Source: Curtobacterium sp. MCBA15_009 | Lineage (GTDB): Bacteria > Actinomycetota > Actinomycetes > Actinomycetales > Microbacteriaceae | DNA length: 48,495 bases | Direction: 5' to 3' | Assembly: GCF_001864895.1 (NCBI RefSeq) | Contig: NZ_MJGO01000037.1 | Location: 121,729 to 170,223, forward strand | In this document: positions 36,924-45,776 of the stretch, piece by piece | Layout: each line of letters opens with the position of its first letter | Position numbering within the stretch: the first letter of the stretch is position 1 | Program-made: the position numbers and the translations under genes | The notes under the pieces: generated by a model | The model's database searches: none | What the model was told of the DNA's origin: nothing | What the model saw: the letters and a program-made list of their open reading frames with translations, nothing else

Positions 36924-37394
36924 CTACCAGCGGTAGTGGGCGAAGGCCTTGTTCGACTCGGCCATCTTGTGCGTGTCCTCGCGGCGCTTGACCGCGGCAC
37001 CGAGACCGTTCGACGCGTCGAGGATCTCGTTCATGAGACGCTCGGTCATCGTCTTCTCGCGACGGGCCTTGGCGTACGAGGTCAGCCAGCGGAGCGCGAG
37101 GGTGTTCGCGCGGTGCGGCTTGACCTCGACCGGGACCTGGTAGGTCGAGCCACCGACGCGGCGGCTGCGGACCTCGAGGGTCGGACGGACGTTGTCGAGC
37201 GCCTTCTTGAGCGTGGCGACGGCGTCCTGCTGGTTCTTGGCGGTGACGCCTTCGAGTGCACCGTAGACGATGCGCTCGGCGAGGCCCTTCTTGCCGTCCA
37301 GCAGGATCTTGTTGACCAGCTGGCTGACGATGGGGGCGCCGTAGACCGGGTCGGCGACGACGGGACGCTTGGGAGCGGGACCCTTGCGAGGCAT
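36924..37394 (-). CDS. rpsG: 30S ribosomal protein S7
   Basis: S7 nucleates assembly of the head and in E. coli represses the str operon. The 156 residues begin [20 protein letters not shown] and contain [20 protein letters not shown] and the C-terminal [20 protein letters not shown], identical in layout to other S7 proteins. The ATG lies 5 bases after the rpsL stop. Confidence 0.98.
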   Translation of the reverse strand: MPRKGPAPKRPVVADPVYGAPIVSQLVNKILLDGKKGLAERIVYGALEGVTAKNQQDAVATLKKALDNVRPTLEVRSRRVGGSTYQVPVEVKPHRANTLALRWLTSYAKARREKTMTERLMNEILDASNGLGAAVKRREDTHKMAESNKAFAHYRW

Positions 37395-37399
37395 CTAAC

Positions 37400-37768
37400 T
37401 CAACCCTTCTTCGCGCCGTAGCGGCTGCGAGCCTGCTTACGGTTCTTGACTGCCTGGGTGTCCAGGGCGCCACGGATGATCTTGTAACGGACACCCGGGA
37501 GGTCCTTCACACGACCGCCGCGGACGAGCACCATCGAGTGCTCCTGGAGGTTGTGGCCCTCACCGGGGATGTAGGCCGTGACCTCGGTGCCGTTCGAGAG
37601 CTTGACACGAGCGACCTTGCGCAGTGCCGAGTTCGGCTTCTTGGGGGTGGTGGTGTAGACGCGGGTGCACACGCCACGCTGCTGGGGGTTCGCCTTCAGG
37701 GCGGGCGCCTTGGTCTTGGTGACCTTCGGCGCGCGACCCTTGCGAACCAGCTGCTGGATGGTAGGCAA
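37400..37768 (-). CDS. rpsL: 30S ribosomal protein S12
   Basis: S12 monitors decoding at the A site. The 122 residues have the two positions linked to streptomycin resistance in wild-type form: [12 protein letters not shown] and [14 protein letters not shown] both keep Lys. The start codon is TTG (37766-37768), preceded by GGAG five bases away, a rarer start than the ATG/GTG used elsewhere in the operon. It is the first gene of str, with a promoter about 170 bases upstream. Confidence 0.98.
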   Translation of the reverse strand: MPTIQQLVRKGRAPKVTKTKAPALKANPQQRGVCTRVYTTTPKKPNSALRKVARVKLSNGTEVTAYIPGEGHNLQEHSMVLVRGGRVKDLPGVRYKIIRGALDTQAVKNRKQARSRYGAKKG

Positions 37769-37938
37769 CTGTTCTCCTGGTTCTTCGCTCGTGCTCTCTG
37801 GCCGGCGCGATCCGCCGGCTTCCTCGTCCCATGCTGATCACCGCCTGACGGCGGAGAACGGTGGGGGACGGAGTGGTCCGACCGGGCGATGTGGCCCGCC
37901 GGACTTTTCGGGCGCGCCCGAGGGCGCACACCCAGTAG

Positions 37939-37967
37939 AGACTACCCGCGGGGCGGGGTGAAATCAA
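37939..37967 (-). promoter_or_regulatory. Candidate SigA promoter of the str operon
   Basis: The minus strand reads TTGATT, 17 bases, TAGTCT. The implied start near 37932 leaves a leader of about 165 bases before rpsL. The leader includes short GC-rich stems such as GCCGGC/GCCGGC and CCGCC/GGCGG, not recognised as a known element. Confidence 0.65.
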
Positions 37968-38025
37968 TCCGGGGCAGGAGCGGTCGCGCCGTCGGTCGCT
38001 GCGCCCGGTCGCCGGGGCGCGGGAC

Positions 38026-39159
38026 TCACGAACCGGTGTCGGAGGACCCGTTGCCGACGGCGGACCGGAACGTCGCGCCGTCGTCGCCGAAGCCGGTGAC
38101 GTAGCCGCTCGCGTTCACGTTGAGCGGGCCGGCCGATGCCGTCCCGGTCCCGCCGGCGCCCGCGATGTCAGCCGTGAACGTCGCGCGGCCGAAGGTCGTC
38201 GTGGTGACCAGCCAGCCGTTCGACGTCCAGCGGCTGACGTCGACGACCGGTCGCGAGACGAGGGTCCACTTCTGGTTGGTGTAGGTGTAGGCGGGGTCCT
38301 GGCCGTAGGCGTAGAAGCTGCACCCGGGGGGTGCGGCCTCCTTCGAGGCGATGCAGCCGTCGACCCAGGCGTCGACCGCCCGCTCCGCAGCCCGGACGCC
38401 GGCGTCCGTGAGCGACGCCTGCATCCGCACCGGTGTCGAGACGTCGTCGCCGAACCCGCGCACCGTCGTCTCGCCGCCGTCCGCGGTCGTCCACTTCCCG
38501 CCGGCGTAGGACACCGCGTACGTGCCGGGCAGCGCCCGCAGGCTCAACGTGCCGTCCTTCGCCGTCCGCGCCGTGCTGCCGTCGACGCGCACCGCGGCGG
38601 GGGTGGGGCCGTCGACGTCCACGACGACGGAGCCGAGTTCCGGCGCCTGCAGCTCCCACACCGGGAAGACCCCCCAGTCCGTCCCGGTCTGCTCGAGCGT
38701 GAAGGTGGCTGCCACGTCCTGGCCGCCCTGCCGCAGGTACGCCCGGACCGTCGCGGTGTCCCCCTCGGTGCTGGTGGCCGCGATGCGGTAGCCGGTCACC
38801 TTGTTCCGAGCCTTCGCGTAGGCGGCCGGGCGCAGCAGGACGTCGGACTCCTCGGGGTCGATCCCTGCGGCGTCCAGTGCCGCGTCGACACGTCCTGCCG
38901 TCAGGTCGTCGAGGAACGCGCGCACCGGGCGGTCGGCCGCGTGCGTGGCCGTCCCGATCGAGAACCCGACCACACCGGCGACGAGCAGGAGCACGACGGC
39001 CGTCGCCCCGGCGACGATCCCGATCACCTGCCGGCGGCGGAGACGGCGTGCGGGGCGTGCGGCCACCGCGGTGGTGCCGGACGCGTCGTGGGTGCCGCGG
39101 ATCGAGGCCACCGGTGGGACGGCGCCCCAGCCGTCCTGCTGCTCCTGCTGGTCGGTCAT
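38026..39159 (-). CDS. Predicted single-pass membrane protein, unknown function
   Basis: I do not recognise this 377-residue protein. It has a soluble N-terminus of about 40 residues, a run of arginines (RRLRRRQ), one hydrophobic segment (about 45-68) and a large extracellular part. The latter starts with a stretch resembling small alpha/beta stress domains (FLDDLTAGRVDAALDAAGID), followed by beta-rich sequence with a PEGA-like segment (RALPGTYAVSYAGGKW) and ends in Gly/Ser/Thr-rich sequence. Two Cys near WVDGCIASKEAAPPGCSF could form a disulfide. The overall plan, with a predicted single anchor and repeated beta domains, resembles TcaA-type cell-envelope proteins, but weakly. Confidence 0.75.
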   Translation of the reverse strand: MTDQQEQQDGWGAVPPVASIRGTHDASGTTAVAARPARRLRRRQVIGIVAGATAVVLLLVAGVVGFSIGTATHAADRPVRAFLDDLTAGRVDAALDAAGIDPEESDVLLRPAAYAKARNKVTGYRIAATSTEGDTATVRAYLRQGGQDVAATFTLEQTGTDWGVFPVWELQAPELGSVVVDVDGPTPAAVRVDGSTARTAKDGTLSLRALPGTYAVSYAGGKWTTADGGETTVRGFGDDVSTPVRMQASLTDAGVRAAERAVDAWVDGCIASKEAAPPGCSFYAYGQDPAYTYTNQKWTLVSRPVVDVSRWTSNGWLVTTTTFGRATFTADIAGAGGTGTASAGPLNVNASGYVTGFGDDGATFRSAVGNGSSDTGS

Positions 39160-39195
39160 CGTTCCCCCGTTGCGAGTGCGTCGTGCCCCGGAAGA

Positions 39196-39681
39196 CTACC
39201 GCCCGGCCTGGTCGTCGCCCGCGATCGTCGTCCCCCGCTGCCCGCCCGCGTCGGCGGCGGCACGGGCCGCTCGTGCCTGCTGCTTCGCCGTCGCCGTCCC
39301 GCCCACGACGGACAGCAGCGCGACCACGACCGACCCGACCACGAACGGCCCGAGGGCGTAGCCGGCAGGGAAGACCACGAGCTCGGTCGCGTCGCCACGG
39401 AGCAGCGCGTAACCGACGGACCCGACCCCGAGCATGACGAGGTAGACGGTGGCGGCCGCGACGAGACCGGTCACGCCGGGGTTGCCGTCCCGCGCGCCGA
39501 CGGCGGTCGCGAGGAACACCACGAGCGCACCGCCGACCACCATCGCCGGGCCGAGGTACGGGGTGGCGTCCGGCTGGGAGATGATCTCGACGTCGGCGAG
39601 CAGGGCCTCGAAGCCCGTGACGGCGACCACGAGCGCGATGAAGAGGACGGACGTCATCGTCGCGATCAACCACCGGGACAT
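39196..39681 (-). CDS. Small four-segment membrane protein, unknown function
   Basis: A 161-residue protein with about four hydrophobic segments: WLIATMTSVLFIALVVAVTG, GPAMVVGGALVVFLATAV, TGLVAAATVYLVMLGVGSVG and PFVVGSVVVALLSVVGG, then a short Ala/Arg/Gln-rich cytoplasmic tail. No catalytic motif is visible. It is likely one of the Micrococcales-specific conserved membrane proteins. It lies 36 bases upstream of the 38026-39159 gene's start, on the same strand, and 27 bases after the next gene. Confidence 0.75.
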   Translation of the reverse strand: MSRWLIATMTSVLFIALVVAVTGFEALLADVEIISQPDATPYLGPAMVVGGALVVFLATAVGARDGNPGVTGLVAAATVYLVMLGVGSVGYALLRGDATELVVFPAGYALGPFVVGSVVVALLSVVGGTATAKQQARAARAAADAGGQRGTTIAGDDQAGR

Positions 39682-39708
39682 GGGCTGATCGTATCGCCGT
39701 CCGACGGG

Positions 39709-40308
39709 TCAGCGGGCGGTGTCGGTCCGGGCGGCGCGCTGAGCGGCTTCGTCGGACCGGCCGGCCTGCTCCTGCGCCGCGGCGACGAGCGCGAGGGCGA
39801 TCGTCGCGGTGATGATCGGGACGGTCTCCGTCATCGGCGCCGGAGCGGTCGCGGGGACGGGACCGGGACCGGAGTCGGCCTGGAGGCCCGGGGCCGCGTC
39901 CGCCACGGACGCCGCGTCGGACTCGTGGTCGCGCACCGCGGGGCCCATCACCGGCAGGACGCCCGTGGTCGCCGGGGGCTCCGTGTGCAGGACCGGGGCT
40001 CCCCCGCCGGCGTCGCCAGCCCCGTCGCGCCGGACGCCGTCGGTCGGCTCGGCTCGACGGGCGGCCCGACGGGCCCGGCCCATCCGGACGAGGACGACCA
40101 CGGCGACGACCGCCCAGATGCCGTTCACGATCGTCGAGGGGATCGCGTGGTGCGCGGCGACGTTCACCGCGACCGCGAGGCCGCCGACCAGGTTGAAGAG
40201 TTGGTAGACGGGGCCGTTCGGCAGCTTCCCCGTCGAGAAGAGGATGTAACCAGCGAGGACGGTTACGGCTCCGAACCAGCCGAGGAACTCCACGATTCCG
40301 ACCAACAC
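39709..40308 (-). CDS. CBU_0592-like small membrane protein with Pro/Ala tail
   Basis: Residues about 6-90 hold three hydrophobic segments with the pattern EFLGWFGAVTVLAGYILFST, LFNLVGGLAVAVNVAAHHAI and IVNGIWAVVAVVVLV, matching the CBU_0592 family of small membrane proteins of unknown function. The remaining hundred residues are Ala/Pro/Asp-rich and probably disordered, with a short hydrophobic run ITATIALALVAAA near the end. I place the start at the GTG at 40308 because CGGAG lies just upstream; a GTG at 40293 is also possible. The longer frame to 40458 crosses the pil terminator. Confidence 0.7.
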   Translation of the reverse strand: MLVGIVEFLGWFGAVTVLAGYILFSTGKLPNGPVYQLFNLVGGLAVAVNVAAHHAIPSTIVNGIWAVVAVVVLVRMGRARRAARRAEPTDGVRRDGAGDAGGGAPVLHTEPPATTGVLPVMGPAVRDHESDAASVADAAPGLQADSGPGPVPATAPAPMTETVPIITATIALALVAAAQEQAGRSDEAAQRAARTDTAR

Positions 40309-40420
40309 GCGCGACTCCGGGCACGACGGGAACGGCCGATCCGAGCCGACCGTTCGAGAGGGGACGAGCAGCCGCGATCGCGGGCTCGGGAGCATCGTAC
40401 GCACAACGACGACTGTCGCG

Positions 40421-40456
40421 GAAGTGGGGTCGGCGTGCCGCGCCCGGCCCCACTTC
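40421..40456 (-). terminator. Hairpin after pilO
   Basis: GAAGTGGGGTCGG (40421-40433) and CCGGCCCCACTTC (40444-40456) form a 13-bp stem with one imperfect pair and a 10-base loop, 12 bases past the pilO stop. It probably ends the pilus operon transcript. Confidence 0.7.
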
Positions 40457-40468
40457 ACGGGGGTGGGC

Positions 40469-41224
40469 TCAGCCCTTCGCGGCGGCGCCCGAGTCCGTGG
40501 TCAGGACGTAGACGTAGCCGCCGAAGGTCCAGGTCTGCCCAGCAGACGCATCTGCCTCTGCCCCTTCCGTCGCCGCTCCGCTCGACTCCGCCGAGGAGAT
40601 CTCGTTGATCAAGAACAGCCGCTCGCCCGACTGGGTACCGGCGACGAACTGCCGGGCCTGGTCGAACGTCCCGTCCACGGAGACCGTGACGGGGATCAAG
40701 GACATGTTCGACGAGTTGATCACCGGGTTCGTGAACGTCGTCGGCGGGGCCGGCGTGGTCGGCGTCGCACTCGCAGAGGCTTCCGAGGACGGAGCCGCCG
40801 AGGCGGTCGCCGACGGACTCGCCGACGGCGCGGCGGCGGCGCTGCCCGTTGCGGACGACCCGACCTCAGCGGCCGGGGGCGTGTACGGCAGGGCGTCGTC
40901 GGTCGTGATCGACGACACCGTCACCCCCGTCGCACCGGCGACGTCGTAGAGCTCCCCGTAGAAACGCGACATGCTCGCCGTCGCCGGAACGGAGGCCTGG
41001 AGCTTCTCGAGCTCGTCACGCATCGCCGGGAGCTTCTCGGCCTGCTTGCGCAACCGGGCCAGTTCGGCCCTGCTCGATGCGTTCGTCCGGTCGACGTCGA
41101 CCTGCTGGGCGCGGCTCGAGGCGGCCTGGGCCAGCTGGGGCTGGACGCCGACGAAGAAGCCCGCGAGGACGACCGCGGCCATCGCCACGACGGCGAACAC
41201 CATGGAGAGGCGGTTCTTGCTCAC
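40469..41224 (-). CDS. pilO: Type IV pilus inner-membrane platform protein PilO
   Basis: PilO pairs with PilN through coiled coils and ferredoxin-like folds to form the alignment complex under the pilus. The start is the GTG at 41224, overlapping the pilN stop as GTGA, giving 251 residues. The membrane segment is about 7-29 (MVFAVVAMAAVVLAGFFVGV), the coiled coil about 32-70, and the C-terminal domain resumes after an Ala/Ser/Pro-rich insertion (about residues 118-165) that is unusual for PilO and probably disordered. It is the last gene of the operon. Confidence 0.85.
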   Translation of the reverse strand: MSKNRLSMVFAVVAMAAVVLAGFFVGVQPQLAQAASSRAQQVDVDRTNASSRAELARLRKQAEKLPAMRDELEKLQASVPATASMSRFYGELYDVAGATGVTVSSITTDDALPYTPPAAEVGSSATGSAAAAPSASPSATASAAPSSEASASATPTTPAPPTTFTNPVINSSNMSLIPVTVSVDGTFDQARQFVAGTQSGERLFLINEISSAESSGAATEGAEADASAGQTWTFGGYVYVLTTDSGAAAKG

Positions 41225-41994
41225 TGGGAGTCCTGGCCCTTCGTGTACGTGCGGTCGTAGGCCTTCTCGTTGACGTGGATGGTCATGTTGACCGTGTAGG
41301 ACCCGCTGCTCGGATCGAGCGTCACCGAGTTCGCGGTCGCGTCGACGAAGCCGGGGAGCCCCTTCACGGAGTCGAGCCACTCCGGCAGGGAGGGCAGGGT
41401 CGGGGTCGCCACGTCGAGGGTCAGGGTGGCGATGCGTGATCCCTGCAGCGGGGCGTCCGCTTGGGCGTACGACTCGATCGGCGATGCAGAGTCCACGTTG
41501 AGGCCCGTGATGGACACACCACCGGGCAGGGAGGACTCCACCTTCGCGAGGTAGTCACCCCAACCGATCTGGGTGGAACCGCCGACGGCCTGCGCCGATT
41601 CGAGCAGCGACGTCGACGACTCCGTCGTCCGCACGTCCGAGTACTGCTGCTGCTGCTGCAGGATCGACAGCGACTGTTCCTGTGAACGGGCCAGCTCGGT
41701 CTTCGCCTGTGCGGCGAGCATCGCAGTCACGCCGACGCCCGCACCCGCGACGAGGACGAGGATCACGACGCCGAGCCAGAGCCGACGGGTCACCGCGCGC
41801 TCGCGTCGGTGCACGAGCACCTCGGGGGGCAGCAGGTCGACACTCGGGAACCCGCCGATGGTCAGGGGCTGACCCGAGCCGCGCTGCCGCTTCTGGCGGT
41901 CCTGCGGCGCCACGGTGACCGCGTCGACGCTCGCCGCCTTCCCGGCCTTGCGGGAACGAGGCTGCCGCCCCGTCCCGATCGTCGCCTGGCTCAT
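41221..41994 (-). CDS. pilN: Type IV pilus inner-membrane protein PilN
   Basis: The 257-residue protein begins at the ATG at 41994 overlapping the pilM stop. A soluble N-terminus carries the PilM-binding motif region (SVDLLPPEVLVHRRER, about 51-66, matching the conserved INLLP element), followed by one membrane segment (about 72-93), a coiled coil with QQQQQ (about 95-130) and a ferredoxin-like domain (about 145-250). The first 40 residues are a Gln/Arg/Ala-rich extension. The overlap with pilM and pilO fits the need for equal amounts of the three. Confidence 0.9.
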   Translation of the reverse strand: MSQATIGTGRQPRSRKAGKAASVDAVTVAPQDRQKRQRGSGQPLTIGGFPSVDLLPPEVLVHRRERAVTRRLWLGVVILVLVAGAGVGVTAMLAAQAKTELARSQEQSLSILQQQQQYSDVRTTESSTSLLESAQAVGGSTQIGWGDYLAKVESSLPGGVSITGLNVDSASPIESYAQADAPLQGSRIATLTLDVATPTLPSLPEWLDSVKGLPGFVDATANSVTLDPSSGSYTVNMTIHVNEKAYDRTYTKGQDSQ

Positions 41995-43043
41995 GCTGCT
42001 TTCCCTCCGACCGCGAGGCCCCAGGCGACGGCGATGGCGCTGCCGTTCGCGTCCAGGGACTCGGTGGTGATCGATCGCGCCGTGCGGGCGCCCTCGAAGG
42101 GCGCCGCGTTCCGTACCGGCAGACGGGTGTACTCGGCCAACGAGTCGGAGAACCCGGGGAGCGCGGCTCCACCGCCGATGAGTCGCACGTCCCCGACCGG
42201 CTCCGACGGTCGGGTGTTGGCGAAGTAGTTGATGGTGTTCCGGAGACTCGACAGGAGCTCCTGCGCCGACTCGCGCACCGAGGCGATCGCCATCGCGTCG
42301 TCGGGGGTGCGCGCGGACAGCTCGCGCATGCCGAAGTGCCGCTTGACGGCTTCTGCTTCGTCCTCCGAGATCGACATCCGACCGGCGAGGGTCCTCGTGA
42401 TGTCGTCGCCACCCGTCGGGACGATGCGGACGAACTTCGGCACTCCGTCGGTGACGACGACGACGGTCGTGGTGTTGGCGCCGCACTCGACGATGGCCGT
42501 CGTGCCACGGTGGTTGCGCGGCGTCACCACGCGCGACAACGCGAACGGGATCAGGTCGACCGCGACCGGGTTCAGGTCGGCGGCCTGTGCGGCACGCACG
42601 TTCGCCAGGACGGCGTCCTTGACCGCGGCCACGAGGAGGCCGGAGACGACCGGGCCGTTCTCACCGTCGCTCTCGCCGGTGGGGTAGAAGTCGAGGATGG
42701 CGTCGCCGACGGGTACCGGGAGCATGTCCTGCACCTGGAAGGGCAGCGACTCGCGGATCTGCGCGATCGGCGCCTTCGGCACGGTGAGGTCACGCGACAG
42801 GACCCGTTGGTTGCCCATCCCGAGGACCACGTCGCGGGTGCGGAACCGACCGATCGACCACAGCTGCTTGAGCGCCGCAGCGACGGTGTTCGGTTCGAGT
42901 ACCTCGCCCTGCCGGGTGGAACCGGCCGGCACCGGTACTTCGGCGAACCGCACGATGGTGGGTTCGGCGCGGTCGGGGTCCTGGACCTCGACCGCTCGGA
43001 TCGCGGAGGCTCCGATGTCGATGCCCACGATGTTCTTCGCCAT
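41991..43043 (-). CDS. pilM: Type IV pilus actin-like ATPase PilM
   Basis: PilM is a cytoplasmic actin/FtsA-fold protein that recruits PilN and links to the motor. The 350 residues show IVGIDIGASAIRAVEV (phosphate-binding 1), SLPFQVQDMLPVPV, TAIVECGANTTTVVVVTDG (phosphate 2), and LIGGGAALPGFSDSLAEYTR (adenosine motif). Length matches PilM. A 61-base gap separates it from the peptidase gene, the largest gap in the block between pilV and pilO. Confidence 0.93.
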   Translation of the reverse strand: MAKNIVGIDIGASAIRAVEVQDPDRAEPTIVRFAEVPVPAGSTRQGEVLEPNTVAAALKQLWSIGRFRTRDVVLGMGNQRVLSRDLTVPKAPIAQIRESLPFQVQDMLPVPVGDAILDFYPTGESDGENGPVVSGLLVAAVKDAVLANVRAAQAADLNPVAVDLIPFALSRVVTPRNHRGTTAIVECGANTTTVVVVTDGVPKFVRIVPTGGDDITRTLAGRMSISEDEAEAVKRHFGMRELSARTPDDAMAIASVRESAQELLSSLRNTINYFANTRPSEPVGDVRLIGGGAALPGFSDSLAEYTRLPVRNAAPFEGARTARSITTESLDANGSAIAVAWGLAVGGKAA

Positions 43044-43104
43044 GGCTGCTTCCTGGTTCGTTCGGGTCGGTAAGGGAGACGTCGATGGGGCGCGCGGCAG
43101 CGGG

Positions 43105-43917
43105 TCAGAGGCCGAGCAGGTGGAGGTAGGCGTCCCAGATCGGCGTGCCCAGGACGATCCCGGTCCAGGCGCCGACGAGCATCCAGGGCCCGAACGGGAT
43201 CCCGGTGCGACGACCGGTCCGTCGGACTGCGAGAAGGACGATCGCGAAGATACCGCCGAGCAGGAAGGCGCTGAAAGAACCCACTGCGAGGGGTCCCCAT
43301 CCGAGGTACGCGAGCACGAGCCCCAGGACGCCGGCGAGCTTCACGTCACCGAGTCCCATCCCGCCCGGTACCGCGATCGCCAACACCAGGTAGGCGGAAC
43401 CGAGCACGCCACACCCGACGAGTCCGCGCACGAAGGCCCCCCAGTCACCGGACACCACCGTCGCGGCGAGCAGGAGTGCGCCGAGGACGACGTACGACGG
43501 GTACACGATGCGGTTCGGGAGGGTGTGCGTGTCGAGGTCGATCAGGGCGAGCGCGACACTGACGGCCATCAGGTAGAGCAGCGCCGCGGCCAGCACGACC
43601 TCCTGCACCGTTCCGCCCACCGAGCCACTCCGCGTGGCGACGAGGACGCCGACGAGGGCGAAGAGGACGCATGTGGCAGCCTCGACGAGCGGGTAGCGCA
43701 CCGAGATCCGCGTCGCGCAGTCACGGCACCGTCCGCGGAGCACGACCCAGGAGAGCACCGGGACGTTGTCCCGATGTCGGATGTGGTGTCCGCAACCAGG
43801 ACAGGCGCTCGGCGGGCTGACCACGCTCATCCCTGCGGGGACGCGGTGCACGACGACGTTGAGGAACGAACCGATCAGCAGGCCGAGCAGCCCGCTCATC
43901 CCCGCGACGAACGTCAC
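43105..43917 (-). CDS. pilD: Prepilin peptidase / N-methyltransferase (A24)
   Basis: This membrane aspartic protease removes prepilin leader peptides and methylates the new N-terminus. The 270 residues include the zinc-binding Cys pairs CPGCG (C39, C42) and CRDC (C64, C67) of the methyltransferase domain, the first active-site region IDLDTHTLPNR (D127-N135) and the second GGMGLGDVKLAG (D191). About seven hydrophobic segments follow. The GTG start overlaps the preceding gene's stop (GTGA), coupling the enzyme to its substrates. Confidence 0.95.
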   Translation of the reverse strand: MTFVAGMSGLLGLLIGSFLNVVVHRVPAGMSVVSPPSACPGCGHHIRHRDNVPVLSWVVLRGRCRDCATRISVRYPLVEAATCVLFALVGVLVATRSGSVGGTVQEVVLAAALLYLMAVSVALALIDLDTHTLPNRIVYPSYVVLGALLLAATVVSGDWGAFVRGLVGCGVLGSAYLVLAIAVPGGMGLGDVKLAGVLGLVLAYLGWGPLAVGSFSAFLLGGIFAIVLLAVRRTGRRTGIPFGPWMLVGAWTGIVLGTPIWDAYLHLLGL

Positions 43918-45776
43918 AGCGCAGCCCCGGAGGCGTCGTACGCCGTCTTCGACTCGACCTGCGTCGCGACCGTGTAGGTGGTGATCGTCGGCTGCGGGAA
44001 CTTCGGAGGCGTGTAGGTCCGCAGGCTGCTGTCGTACTGGTAGTCCTTCGAGTAACCGGTCCCACTCGCGAGGCCCACGGCTCCGCGCCAGTTCTGCGCG
44101 ATCGACCCGTTGACCGTGAGCTGGCCACGGCCGGCCGTCGAGCCCTTCGTCCAGTTCTGCACGACGAAGGTACCGGCGTTCGAGAGGATGGAGGCGTCGA
44201 TCCGGCGGTCGTCACCAGCGGTGGGCGCAGCCGGGACACCAGAGACGGTGAACGGGTTCCAGACCCACACGGCCTCCTGGCCGATGAGTCCGAGGACCGT
44301 GGACGCCGTGCGGTTCGCCGGGTAGGTGATGTCCCCCGTCACGTACAAGTAGTTCTCCGCCGCGATCGTGACCGCCTTGTCGACGACGCCCTGCACGAAC
44401 ACGTCTCCTCGATCGCAGCCGTAGGGGTTCGAGACGTTGGCACCGCCCCCAGCGGTCGGCGTGATCTCGGAGTTGTTCTTCTGCATCGTCGAACTGCCGG
44501 CCGTCGACACGTACGGGAATCCCACGCCGTTGGCGACCTGGTTCGTGACCGGGCTCGCGGCTACGTCGCAGGCGTTCTGCTTGTTCTTGAAGGCCGACGC
44601 GTCCCAGTAGTTCGGGTCCTGGGTGCTCCCGGACCGCTGCGCCGGTTCGTTCTGCACGTAGACGATGTTGTTCGTCGGGATCGGCACGGTGGCGCCTGCA
44701 CCCTGCAGCGCCGCGACGGTACCGCACTTCGCCGAGTTGCCGTTGCTGCCCGACACGATGACGGCACCGGCCGAGGCGGTCTGCCCCTGCACCTGGGTGG
44801 CGATGGTCATCGGGGACTGCACCGTCATGGTGCCGTTGCCGTTGAAGGTGATCTTCGTCGGACCGGTGTAGAGGCAGCCGACACCTTCGACCGTCTCGGT
44901 CGTGGACGGCAGATCGGTCCGGGCGTAGTCCCGGAGGTTGCCGATGGTGGCCGGCGGCGTCAGGGTCGACGTCGTCGTGGGTGTCTGCGCGAAGGTGGCC
45001 TTCTTGCTCGTGGAGCAACCGCTCGTCGTGTAGCTGTAGACGCTCTGCACGGTGCTGTCGAACGTCGAACCGCAGATCATCAGCCGGTCGTTCGACCGGA
45101 CGGGACCCTGCAGCCGGTCGTTCGGACCGAACTGGATCTGCGCGCACGTCGTGCTGGTCGCGAGCGGCTGGTACGCCGAGGAGCACAGCGCGGAGCTCCG
45201 GTTCGAGTAGGTCTCGTTGGTGACGCTCGGTTTCCCGGACTCGTAGTTCGTGTAGTACAGGTAGTTCGAGAAACCGTCCGGGCGGATGTTCGCGATGAAG
45301 GTGCGGGACGTGGTGCCCGACTTCCCGGTCACCTGCAGGCGGATGAGCCCCTGCGAGCCGAGCTTCGAGTTGTCGACGGCGTACCGGTAGGCGGCGTCGG
45401 AACGCTTGCCGTCAGCGCCGGGCACCCACACCCACGTCGAGTCCCCGCCGCGCTCGTAGGCGAAGGCAGGGTTGCTGCCCGTTCCGGACGGGAACGTGCT
45501 GCCGGTCGACCGGCTGAAGGGTGCCGACGCCTGCCCGTACAGGCCGTAGGAGTTGTCGGCGTTCAACCGCGCCTGGTAGTCCGCGATCCCGGCCTGTGCG
45601 GCCGCAGCAGCGCGGAGCCAGGCGGTGTCCTTCGCCGTCACCCGTGCGCCGCTCGTCGAGGTGGCGACCATCGTCGCGACGAGCAGCATCACCACCATCG
45701 CGATGCCGAGCACCGCGGGCAGCGCGAAGCCGTCTTCACCGCCGCGCAGACGGTCGGACCGGACGAGACGACGCAT
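43914..45776 (-). CDS. PilX-like large minor pilin
   Basis: A 620-residue protein with a prepilin-like N-terminus: basic leader, EDG|FALPAVLGIAMVVMLLVA, cleavage expected after G16. Position 5 of the mature protein is Ala, not the Glu found in most pilins, as in GspK-type and some PilX-type proteins that cap a fibre. The large remainder is Ser/Thr/Asn/Gly-rich and beta-like, with several Cys (for example CSSAYQPL, TTCAQIQF, CGSTFDS, CDRGD). It overlaps the PilW-like gene by one base. A tip-located minor pilin is likely; ligand is unknown. Confidence 0.78.
   Translation of the reverse strand: MRRLVRSDRLRGGEDGFALPAVLGIAMVVMLLVATMVATSTSGARVTAKDTAWLRAAAAAQAGIADYQARLNADNSYGLYGQASAPFSRSTGSTFPSGTGSNPAFAYERGGDSTWVWVPGADGKRSDAAYRYAVDNSKLGSQGLIRLQVTGKSGTTSRTFIANIRPDGFSNYLYYTNYESGKPSVTNETYSNRSSALCSSAYQPLATSTTCAQIQFGPNDRLQGPVRSNDRLMICGSTFDSTVQSVYSYTTSGCSTSKKATFAQTPTTTSTLTPPATIGNLRDYARTDLPSTTETVEGVGCLYTGPTKITFNGNGTMTVQSPMTIATQVQGQTASAGAVIVSGSNGNSAKCGTVAALQGAGATVPIPTNNIVYVQNEPAQRSGSTQDPNYWDASAFKNKQNACDVAASPVTNQVANGVGFPYVSTAGSSTMQKNNSEITPTAGGGANVSNPYGCDRGDVFVQGVVDKAVTIAAENYLYVTGDITYPANRTASTVLGLIGQEAVWVWNPFTVSGVPAAPTAGDDRRIDASILSNAGTFVVQNWTKGSTAGRGQLTVNGSIAQNWRGAVGLASGTGYSKDYQYDSSLRTYTPPKFPQPTITTYTVATQVESKTAYDASGAAL

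Noticed and set aside
38168..40453. 761-codon minus-strand frame across three genes
   Set aside because: It is Arg/Gly/Pro-rich shadow sequence in another frame of three better-supported genes.
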